Source: Trichosporon coremiiforme (taxonomy: Eukaryota; Basidiomycota; Tremellomycetes; Trichosporonales; Trichosporonaceae). Taken from it: a stretch of DNA of 64,000 bases. The stretch lies in NCBI GenBank assembly GCA_039545355.1, contig BCJJ01000005.1, positions 371,008 to 435,007 of the forward strand. The letters are read 5' to 3'. The position numbers were made by a program, and so were the translations under genes. Positions 30,701-40,352 of this stretch are shown here, one piece after another; positions within the stretch are counted from its first letter, which is position 1; each line of letters begins with the position of its first letter. Under the pieces are notes generated by a model, which was not told where the DNA came from, searched no databases, and saw only the letters and a list, made by a program, of their open reading frames with translations.

Positions 30701-31593
30701 AGCAACAGCAATACCATCAACCGCAAGCTGCTTCGCCCCAGGCCCAGGCCCAACCCCAGCCTCGCACGTCGTCGATGCCCGGTCGTTCGCGTTCGCCGCC
30801 CACGAGCCAGCCGCAGCAGCGTCCCGAGTACCCTCCTGGTGTTGCGCCCCCTCGTGTACCGCACGGAGGACAGTACAGCCACGCGCCGAACCACTCGCAG
30901 TCTTCGCAGCACAGCCAGCACAGCCAGCACAGCCAGCACATGGGTCAGCCCGGTCGTGCGCCGGTGCAGGCAGACGGTCGTCAGCGTGTGCCCTCGGGCG
31001 GTGGCGGTTCGCAGCCATCCCAACAGCACCCAGGCGCGCGTAACAGCACGATCGGGCCACGTCCTGGGCAAGGATACCCGCAGCCGAACGGACGAGCGTC
31101 GGACAACCCGAACCGGCCGATCTACCCGAACCAGCACGGTGGAACGAAGCCGGGTCAGATCTTCCAGTACCCCGGCATGGTCGCCGCGCAGCAGCAGTAC
31201 CAACAGCAGCAACGACCTCCGGGAGCGGGACAGGCGTATCCTCAACAGGGCGGCGGGCCGATGTACCACCAGCAGCAGCGGTCGATGCAGCACCAGGGAC
31301 CGCCGCAGGGATGGGAGAACCAGCGCCTGCCGGGGCACCAACCGCAGCCCGGACGTTCCGCGACGAGTCCGCCGCCGATGGCGCAGACGCCGTCGCGCGG
31401 TTCGAGCAGCAACCGGCAGCCAGCGGACCCGTACGGCCGCCCGTACCGCGAGGGGCAGACGTCTCCGACGCAGCAGACGTTCTACTCCGCGCAGCGCCCG
31501 CCCACAATGCAGCAGGGGCAGCCGCACCCGTACGCAAACGGGCAGCCGCGACCCCAAGCAGTGGGCTCTGGTCAATATCCTCATCATCGCTGA
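27706..31593 (+). CDS. ZDS1: Zds1/Zds2-like regulator with polyglutamine C-terminal region
   Basis: Zds proteins regulate the Cdc55 form of PP2A in polarity and mitotic exit. Three exons fit: 27706-27761, 28076-28662 and 28727-31593, giving 1,169 residues; introns are 314 and 64 nt. The N-terminal Zds motif is present (FWVPAHLHPELAPGEFHAFL, about residue 78 on). The Zds C-terminal domain is the strongest evidence: YPIHVERAVYRLSHIKLANA, then RPLIEQVLISNLMFWYLGVI, around residues 660-700. Just before it lies a basic stretch (KKGLFGKKSKHHDKPEKPKK). After it come about 460 residues rich in Gln, Pro and His, with long CAG/CAA runs; this part looks disordered. The length and the extended tail are unlike yeast Zds1, which ends soon after the domain. 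Confidence 0.88.
30346..30732. repeat. CAG/CAA-rich polyglutamine tracts in ZDS1-like gene
   Basis: Several interrupted runs of CAG and CAA codons encode blocks of up to eight or more glutamines mixed with histidine and proline. Such runs are prone to length change, so the exact repeat number may vary between strains or be misassembled. Confidence 0.9.
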
Positions 31594-32024
31594 TCAGCAT
31601 TAGGGCTATCTCAGGAGCGCCGCGCACAAGCTGAGGGCCGGTCTGCATTGGTCCAGTTCTCCGGCCCATGATGATCAGCACTGAACAATCGTCCCGTCGC
31701 CTGAAGCACCAGACGACTCGACATGAAGAACACTTTTCTCACTACTACTATCCCCCGTCCACTCCAACTTCGTTCCTTTGCCCCCTCATCCCAACTACAA
31801 CCCATACGACATCCCCGGCACATCCCCGACATTATCGTGACAAAGAGGCCAATCACTGTATTGCACGTTTTGATATGCATCTGTTCATATAGCGGGCGGC
31901 GAGCGCAGCGAGCGAGAGTCGCCCTCGAGAGCATGAGCGAAGCAAGTGGCACTCAGAGCGGCCATCAATGGGAGCAACGGCTGCCTAGCCTCACATCTGA
32001 ATCAGATATGCATATGTATTTGCT
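31594..32024. other. convergent 3' region between ZDS1-like and OPT genes
   Basis: There are no protein-like frames. It holds the 3' untranslated regions of two convergent genes. A GCGAGCGCAGCGAGCGAGAG-type repeat lies near 31898-31918. Confidence 0.5.
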
Positions 32025-34968
32025 CTACTGACTGCCAGGCTTGCAATGCTCCGAATCCACGCTCGAGTTTCCCCACCACTCGGGCCCGTTCCACGTCCAG
32101 AACAGGCCGAACAGAAGGTAGATCGTGAGACTCGTGATGGCCGTGCCGGCATCGAGGGCCGAGGACACGACGTACACAAAGTCCTTGTGCAGTGTTGGCC
32201 ACCTCTTCGCGACGTAGCTGTTCGCGAACACGGCCACGGCGGCGCCGCACAGGATGATGTTGGTGGGGCTGGGGTCAGCGAGCGGACACTGGGAGCGGAC
32301 ACCGGAGGTGGCTGCGAGCCGCCAGACAAGGGGGACTTAGGGGGGCCGCAGGGACTTACTATTGCGGTATGAGTGTGGCGCCAGAGCAGATGATAGGAAA
32401 CACGACCTGGGGTCAGGCCATCTCTCCTTCCGTCTCCCTCCCTCTCCGCTCCTCCACAGACCGCACTGAGAGACATACCTTGTGGAGTTTATACCCCGGC
32501 CATCGCTTATGAGCCCACCACAACACCACAGGCACCAGCGCACCTAACGGAAATCCGAGGTAGAGCACCCTATACTTTCCCGCGAAGAAGCGTGCAGGTC
32601 CCACCGCGCCCCAGATTATACTGGCTGAATAGAAGATTTGCGGCCGGCGGCCCGTCCATTGCCCTGTTGGGTCGACCTCTGTGCCGTCCAGGTAGGAGCG
32701 TTTCGAGGACAGGACGGATTGCAGGGTTACGTCTGCTGTCAATTACGCTCGTCCGCACAGCATATGCTCGCCTGAAGGCTCTCCGGACTCACAGTTGGTC
32801 AGCGCGCCCAGCACCGTGCCGAGGATCTGGGCTGCGAACATCTCCCGCGGCGGGATGGAGGTGTACCATCCCAGCTTCAGGTCTGAGACGAGCTGGAGGG
32901 ACTGGAACATGGCCATGTCTGCTGTCAGCTGGTGTGCGTCTGGCAGCTCTCACATCCGAAGCATTTGAAGGTCACGCTGAGTGTCAGTTGCGCGTCAAAA
33001 AACTGGCAACTCACTTTCCGATCGGCTTGCCGGGCATGAGGAAACCAGCGACGCTGGCGTTAGTGCTGCGGGGAAGAAAGCTCACAATTCCGTGATGACG
33101 TTCTGATGTCAGTTCTGCGAATGCCAGGGAGCTTACCAGGCCAATGGTCGTGTTGCTCACGGCGGCTACGATGCCGATGCTGCGGTCAGATCGTGACGAG
33201 AGATTGAGCCTACGGGATGAGGAAGACCTGGTTGTCAGTTCAGCGACGTGGGCTTTGAACTCACAGCAGCGATAATCAAAGCCAGCAGCAGCGCCCACAC
33301 CGGCGTCTGGAGCAGCGGTGTCGTCCACACCATCAGAATTGCCGCAGCGAGGTTCACGCCCAGCATGGTGAAGTACCACCAGTGCGGCACCTCGTGGTAC
33401 GCCTTCATGAGTTTACTGCGTGTCAGCTTCCTCGCCACCGCAAAACTCACTTATGCGTATCCGTCAGCGGCGCCTTGTCGAGGAGTGCCTCCTTGATCTC
33501 TTTCCTGTGCCACATCCAGACGTGCACGACGACACTGGATACGGCAGCAAATGCTAGGCCGTAAGTGATGGCAAAGTATGGCGTGAGGAGGATCGGTTGC
33601 GCCGTCTCCCACTTCACATCGTCCAGAGACAGGTCCGGACTCAGCACGGCAGGCACGTCAAACTTGGCGTAGGATGAGTTGAACAGTCCAGCGCTCGTCG
33701 GGGAGGGGAAGTCGCGCGCGTTCCAGAAGTTGAACACGAGCAGCAGCGGCACGATCTGAGGTCAGCTATGCCGAAGATGTCCCAACTTACGATCCAGATC
33801 ATGCCGATCAGGCCGCCGAAGTAGTTCCCCAGCGCCCAGTAGGGCGTGAACAGCGGTCCGACGGCGCCCACACTCGCCCAGTCGAAGGAGAAGTCCATAA
33901 TCCCCAGACCAGTGTAGGCACTCCCGAGCCAGCGCATGACCCAGCTCTGGTTGTTGACCAGGCAGAGCACGGACACGGAAGTCAGTGTCGAGAATAGCAG
34001 CGACGGCAGGAACTGGTGTCAGCTGAGGTTGAAGCCGTACAGCGTACCTGGTAGATGAACGTTGCGAGGAATATCAGCACGAATACTTGAAGCCGCTTCG
34101 AGGTCAGGCGCCGCGCCGCGGACGAGCCAGCCGATGAGGTCTCGTCGAACAGCGTCGTGAACAGCTGCACAATGACGAGCGTCGAGGGCCAGTACATCGC
34201 CGGCCGGGCGACGAGCACATTGTACAGAATGCCTGGGGTCAGCCTTCAGACCGCGCCTGCAAGCTCACCAGCAAGGCCAAAGCCGATGCACTGCGTTGTG
34301 AGCAGGAGGACGATGGACGGCAGCGGGCCGAGCGGTTTTTTGAAGTACAGGTCGAGGATGGCGAGAATGTCCGCCGCATACGCTGCGCTGGCACCCGAGC
34401 TGCTGATGACGCTGCGGTTCAGCTCAGCAAGAACACGCGCTAGCTTACCTGACAAGGATCGCCTCCTTGATGCTGAACGGGCCGGGGTTGATCGTGACGC
34501 CCAGTATCTGCCGTCCGCGGGGGAAGAAGCGCTCGTTCGCGAAGAAGTGGCCCAAAGGATATGTCGCGAGGATGACGAAGTAGGTCGAGAAGCTGGGTGC
34601 GTTCGACTTGAAGTAGAACACCATGGAGGCCGCTGCGCCGATCACACAGAAGAAGCATCCCAGCAGAATCGCCCGGAACGTCAGCGTCGGCAGCGTCGGG
34701 TCGTCAGTCGTCGGTACCGCCTGATGTCAGCTAGCACCTGGCTACCTCAGCTCACGCTGTCAATCAGCTGCTCGACCTTGCTCCCCTTGCCGACTACCTC
34801 GTCTCTTCGGACCTCGCCATCAGACGCAAGGAGGGCGATGTTCTCGTCGTTTTCGTTCGAGTCTACCGATGTCCGCTGGCGAGGTTTGTGGCGCTGCTCG
34901 AACTCGTCGAGGTCTTCCACATCGGTGAGCTCGTACGCCTCTGCTTCGCGTTCGTCATGACGGGACAT
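32025..34968 (-). CDS. OPT-family oligopeptide transporter, 16 exons
   Basis: Plasma-membrane proton-coupled transporter for small peptides or related compounds. Exons: 34968-34756, 34720-34449, 34411-34269, 34232-34049, 34013-33791, 33755-33451, 33415-33265, 33227-33214, 33179-33137, 33102-33086, 33053-33015, 32976-32954, 32918-32793, 32732-32479, 32406-32360 and 32268-32025. Together they give 765 residues with every join in frame. Twelve of the 15 introns are 32-38 nt, and three exons are 14, 17 and 23 nt. The small exons matter: they restore VFLIPIGIVAAVSNTTIGLN, then VITEFVAGFLMPGKPIGN and VTFKCFGYMAMFQS, the most conserved OPT segment. Other family motifs are GVTINPGPFSIKEA and NFWNARDFPS. 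The N-terminus is acidic and soluble. Substrate cannot be told. Divergent from PRE9. Confidence 0.95.
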
Positions 34969-35394
34969 GTCCGGGTGTTCTGGGCATGGGACGATGAGCG
35001 GTGTCCGAATTTATAGTGCTCGTCGCTGGCTTCGCTGAAACGCAGCAGCATGAAACGCGGGTAGACACCACCGCAGCGGTGTGCGAGGCGGTACGGTGCG
35101 TACGGTGGTGACCCTCCACCGCGCGCTGGCGGACGTACCCGGTGGAGGTGGTAGCGTGGCTTATCACACCCACCGGCGAGTACACGTGTAAAGCACCCGG
35201 ACGCGCGTTCGTTCGCTCACTGAACGCATCATCGTCACTGCCTGTCCCAGGCATCAATACGACGTCCTTCGACCGCATCCTCACCAGACACCGACCGCTG
35301 TTGCTGAACGACTACACCCGCAGCCCAGAACAGCGAGGTTTCATCGAGCGTCGACCCCCTTTCAACTACCGCATCCCCGCACAGCGTAGACAAG
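34969..35394. other. divergent promoter between OPT transporter and PRE9
   Basis: About 430 bases lie between the two start codons. An imperfect pair of GGTGTGCGAGGCGGTACGGT- and CGTACGGTGGTGACC-like segments occurs near 35075-35115. No other signal was recognised. Confidence 0.5.
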
Positions 35395-36529
35395 ATGGTG
35401 AGCTCAGCTGACTGACCATGACTAACCGTCCAGGCTAGGAGATACGACAGTATGTTGTTGCAGCTTGCTACTCCCAACCGATTGCTGACATGAAGGTCGC
35501 ACAACAATCTTCTCCCCTGAGGGTAAGTTACTTCGTGCGCGGCTAAGCTGACATTGCAGGACGACTGTTCCAGGGCAAGTATTTCGCGAGGTGTATGACG
35601 TTGGACTAACGATTGTAGTCGAGTACGCCATGGAGGCCATCTCGCACGCCGGAACTGTTCTCGCCGTGCTGTCGAAGGAGGGCATTGCCATTGCTGCTGA
35701 GAAGGTTTGCTGGGTGGGCCACGAGTAAAGCTGACAATCAGAAAGTGACTGGAAAGCTGCTCGACCTGTCGCTGAACACGGTCGGCGGAGAAGGTACTGA
35801 GGCGTGGATGGGTGGTGGTGGTGAGAAGGTCTTCCTCCTCAACAAGTGAGCAGTTGGTCTCTGTGAATCGGAACTGACAAGCAGCAACATCATCACGGGA
35901 GTCGCTGGTATCACGTCCGACGCCAACTCCCTCGTCAACTTCGCCCGTAACAGCGCCCAGCGTCACTTGTACACCTACGACGAGGACATCCCTGTCGAGA
36001 TGCTCGTCCAGCGTCTTTGCGACATGAAGCAGGGCTACACCCAGTACGGAGGTGAGTTTTGGCTTTCCGTGCCATGGAAATAGCTAACATGTCAGGTCTG
36101 CGTCCGTTCGGTGTGTCGCTCCTGTACATCGGCTGGGACCCTCTGCACGGCTTCCAGCTCTACAAGTCAGATCCGTCTGGCAACTACTCGGGATGGAAGG
36201 CAACTTGCATTGGTGCCAACCACTCGAGCGCCGCCTCGCTCCTGAAGCAGGACTACAAGGACGACATCTCGCTCGAGGACGCCAAGAGCCTGTGTCTCAA
36301 GACTATGAGCAAGACCATGGACTCGAGCAAGCTCAGCAGCGAGAGGCTTGAGTTCGCGACCATGACCCTCAACAACGACACGAAGCAGCCGCTCGCGAAG
36401 ATCTTCCGTCCGGCAGAACTGGACGAGCTCCTGCAGAAGCTCGAGCTTGGCGGTACGAAGGACGAGCAGGTCGGCGTCGGAGAGGGAACGGGCGGCGGCG
36501 AGGGTGGTAACATTGCTATGAGCACGTAA
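35395..36529 (+). CDS. PRE9: 20S proteasome alpha subunit (alpha3/PSMA4 type)
   Basis: Outer-ring subunit of the 20S proteasome core. Eight exons fit: 35395-35397 (the ATG alone), 35434-35449, 35496-35522, 35560-35574, 35619-35706, 35744-35845, 35885-36051 and 36096-36529, giving 283 residues. Introns are 36, 46, 37, 44, 37, 39 and 44 nt. The fourth starts with GC (GCAAGT) instead of GT. The joins rebuild the alpha-subunit signature [19 protein letters not shown], followed by [12 protein letters not shown]. Later motifs [20 protein letters not shown] and [13 protein letters not shown] match the Pre9/PSMA4 subgroup. The C-terminal tail is acidic and glycine-rich. The ATG-only first exon is forced by the conserved residues that follow. 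Confidence 0.95.
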
Positions 36530-37209
36530 GAGAAGTAGACAGTTACAGTGTGATGTATCGCATACGGCAGTAAGCTTCTCAAGGTTGCAACTGCATCGGC
36601 ACCGTCCATGTAGTCGAGCGGACTGTCAACCATGACGACAGCCAGCGTACGGACAGTGACAGGACTGAGCGGATTTGCTTCCGTCCACTGCTCACCATCA
36701 CCTCGCAACTGGAGCCCATTACAACCAGGCCCAATTTGCTTCCGCGTCGCCATGGCTGAGTTACGAGTCCCACCCACCCACACACGACGAGTGTGATGCA
36801 TGCAGCCCCATGCTGGTCATCTTGCGTCTCCAAACTCCTCACTCCTCACCGCGCCTCGTCCTCCATCTGTTCGTCCCGGCTGTTTCAATCAACATTCCCG
36901 CCCGTATCGTGTCGAGCACTCCGACCTTTCACGCTTGCCGACCTCTGTCCTAGTCTCATCTCGCCACCCGATCGATCCTCGTTCGAATCTGACACCATCA
37001 CCTTGTTATTCAAAACAAACCCTACCGGCCCTACCACCACCCAACGCCTCATCGGACCGAGCTCTCTCCCACCCCCCACAGACGTTCACCACGTTCCATG
37101 CTTGTCTGAACTCGTCTCTTCGTACCGACTGCGATTACCCACTCTCTTTCGCTTGTTTGCATAAACAATCCCGACTCCACCTGCTCTGCCTGCCCCGTCT
37201 GCCCCTGCC
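36530..37209. other. CDH1 upstream and leader region
   Basis: From about 36830 to 37200 the plus strand is pyrimidine-rich with repeated CCTC, ACC and CGACC motifs, typical of a basidiomycete 5' leader. No gene was recognised. Confidence 0.5.
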
Positions 37210-39273
37210 ATGTCCATCTACGAAACCGAGTTCACGCGCCGACTACGGTCGGGCATGTCGACCCCTCCGCACTCGCCCTCGAAGCGATCATCTTACCGGG
37301 ATCGTGACGTGTTTGCAGATGTCGACCCTCCCTCTCGAGACATGAGTCCGGTCATGAAGGGGAAAGCCGTGGTGCGAGAGTACGGTGACCGGTGGGTGAT
37401 CCGAGTGCATGACTAAGATGGCTGACGGGCAAAGATTCATCCCTAGTCGAGAAGGAGGACTGCACGCTGCATACCAGCTACTGCCAGACAATGGTCTGAC
37501 GGATCCTGCGACCGCGAAACCCCGATCGAAGAAGAGAAATCAGTCGCAGCATCAGGGCTTGGACGCCGAGGCCCGGAGAGGTGCGTGTCGAACCGTTCTC
37601 TTGATTAACAAACCGCAGAAGTCAACACGACCTTCTCCAATCTGCTCAAGAATGAGCTCTTCCCGAATACCTCTCCGTCAAGCTCGTCAAGAGCGGCATC
37701 GCCCCGACCGCACTCGTCGCCGCGACACCGGAGAACCATCACCTTCAACACATCCAACGTGCCGAATCTCCCGCATCCGCCAGCCCAAGTGTCTAGTGCG
37801 GGTGTCACGCCTCTGCATCACCATCCTCCACCTGGTGTGCCAGGGTCAGGAGATCGTGCTGAACGGGAGCTGTCACCTGCGTCGAACCTTCCGCCGTTGC
37901 CTTTGCACGCGCCTTCGACACCGACATCGGGGAACAGCCGGCCACCGGGGGCTGGACCGAGCTCATCACATCACCGCGCCCATCAATCTCAGGTCGCCTT
38001 AACGTCGGGGTTAGGTGCTCAAACCCCTCCCAGTCGCAAAGGTACCTTCTCGCCCCCGCCCTCAGGATCACCTTCGACGCCCACAAAGAACCGCGTCCTC
38101 AACTTTACGTCGCCCAGTGCGAAGAGGATGGCGCAGCTCACGTCAGGCGCGAGCCTCGACGATATGAACCATGACCGCTACAGCTTGAGCCCTGTTGGAA
38201 AGACGACACAACGTGCTCTGCTGAGCCCTCGGAAGAGTGTTCGCCAGATCTCCCGAACACCGTTCAAGGTCCTCGACGCACCAGAGCTCGCGGATGATTT
38301 CTATCTCAACCTCGTATCATGGTCTTCTTCCAACGTCCTTGGAGTGGGCCTGAACAGCTGTGTGTACCTGTGGAGTGCTCAGACCAGCCGAGTGACCAAG
38401 TTGTGCGACCTCACCGCGAATCAGGTCGAAGGAGACGAGTGCCCCGATACCATCACGGGCCTCGAATGGACCAACAAGGGCAGCACCATTGCTATCGGCA
38501 CCAATCGCGGTTCGGTGGAGATCTGGGACGCCGAGTACTGCAAGAAGATTCGTACCATGTCTGGCCACACTGCTCGTGTAGGCAGTCTGGCGTGGAACAA
38601 CCACATCCTCTCGTCTGGATCTCGCGACCGCTCGATCCTGCATCGCGACACGCGAGCACCCGACCAGTATATCCGCAAACTGTCTGGACATCACAAGCAG
38701 GAAGTTTGTGGTCTGAAGTGGAACACGGACACGGACCAGCTCGCCAGTGGAGGCAACGACAACAAGCTCTTCGTCTGGGGAGGCACCGACTCTCGCCCGA
38801 CCTGGCGCTTTGGCGAGCACCGCGCTGCCGTCAAGGCCATCGCCTGGAGCCCTCATCAGAGGGGTGTCCTTGCCAGCGGAGGTGGTACCGCCGACAAGAA
38901 GATCCGCTTCTGGAACAGTCTCACTGGCGGCCTCGTCAGCGAGTGGGACACTGGATCGCAGGTGTGCAACCTAATGTGGTCAAGGAACTCGAACGAGATC
39001 GTGTCCACGCATGGCTACTCCGCCGGCCCCGTTCAGAACCAGATCCATGTCTGGAGATATCCCTCTATGACGCAGGTCGCTACTCTCACCGGGCACACGT
39101 ACCGTGTTCTTTACCTCGCCATGAGCCCCGATGGCCAGACGATCGTGACTGGCGCGGGAGACGAGACGCTGCGCTTCTGGAACGCGTTCCAGCGACCGGC
39201 CGGGGAGAGCGCCCGCATCACTGCTAGCGACGGAGCTACGAGCGGACTCAACCCGTTCGCCAAGCTGCGCTGA
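37210..39273 (+). CDS. CDH1: APC/C activator Cdh1/Fizzy-related (WD40)
   Basis: Activates the anaphase-promoting complex in late mitosis and G1 by presenting substrates through its WD40 propeller. Three exons fit: 37210-37391, 37435-37580 and 37619-39273, giving 660 residues; introns are 43 and 38 nt. The first intron splits the arginine codon of the C-box, which the join restores as DRFIPSREG (residues 60-68). The motif LLSPRKSVRQISRTPFKVLD precedes the propeller, as in Cdh1 and not Cdc20. Seven WD40 blades follow from about residue 360, including GGNDNKLFVWG and THGYSAGPVQNQIHVW. Cdh1 proteins end in the APC/C-binding IR tail; here the last two residues are LR (PFAKLR). The region between C-box and propeller is long, rich in Pro/Ser/His and probably phosphorylated. 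Confidence 0.95.
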
Positions 39274-40352
39274 TCGAACCCACGGCTGGCCGAGTACCTT
39301 GTTGACATTGTACTTGGCCGCACACAACATTGACACCACGACCGACACACATTTGCAAGCCTTTCACCAGCATCAACGACACGACAACGTTCCGCCTTTT
39401 CCACGTCCTCTAGGTTCTCTCATCATTTGCTTTATGTTGAACTTGTATTATAGTATTGCTCGCTCCCTGTGTGGATGACGAATACAGCTGAGTGAAATAC
39501 TTTGTGTAGAGAGACTAGAGACGCATGCATACAACCGTGTACATTAAGATGCCGACTAAGGACGGCTGCGGCTGGTTGGATGGCCGAAGAGGCAGGACCC
39601 GATGGGATCCGGGGTACGGTGTGTACGTGGGAGAGGACCAAGGGATGACTGAAAGCCTCGGAGATGAGATTGAGCAATCAGCAAGAGAGTCGACTAGGTG
39701 AAAGGAAAGGAGACGGTGACTGCCTAGCAGCCACTTGTTGAATTGAAGATAGGGGGGGTTGTAGGGGGGTGAATGAAATTTGAAGAATGCTGCGAGGATG
39801 CAGCTGATCGGTGATCGATCAGATGCTCAGGTTCAGGTCGTCTCAGGTCAGCGCGGGCGGCTGGGCGGCTATGAGAGGAGGTAGCGGAGACAGTGACGCG
39901 GGAAAGGGAAGCATGGAAGATTGGTCGTCGGGTATGCAGGTTGTGCATCGATGATGCAACAATGCAACGAACGAAGCGAAGCTGGAGCTGTGCCAGTTAA
40001 GTCGACTGAACGCAGAGCTACAGAACTCAGCTGTAGGCGGTATCCGCGATCGAAGACATCATAACGTGTGCCTGGTGGTCGACCTGGTCCTGGCGTGTCT
40101 CCGTCAAGACTACCAGCTCTGCTCTCACCCCTCCATCTCTAATCATCCATCTCAAACCTCACTCCCACTCCATCTTTGCATTCGGCCCATCTCATCCAAC
40201 ATCGACTCCGTCTCCGCATCCCCCCCCCGACCCATATCCCATCCGTCTGCTGTCAACACCATCCACCCCCCGCCCTTCCGCCCTTCCAATCGCGCGTAAC
40301 GTAAATGGCTCCTCCCTCCCCGACTTGAACCTCCGAGGTTTCCACCTCCACC
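39274..40352. other. intergenic region upstream of adenylyl cyclase
   Basis: No protein-like frames. The part from about 40080 to 40340 is C/T-rich with repeated CATC and CCATC words and probably forms the CYR1 leader. No RNA gene was recognised. Confidence 0.5.

Noticed and set aside
29983..31587. Open frame of 534 codons on the minus strand opposite ZDS1
   Set aside because: It consists mostly of leucine and arginine runs, the complement of CAG/CAA and CGN codons; a shadow of the polyglutamine region.
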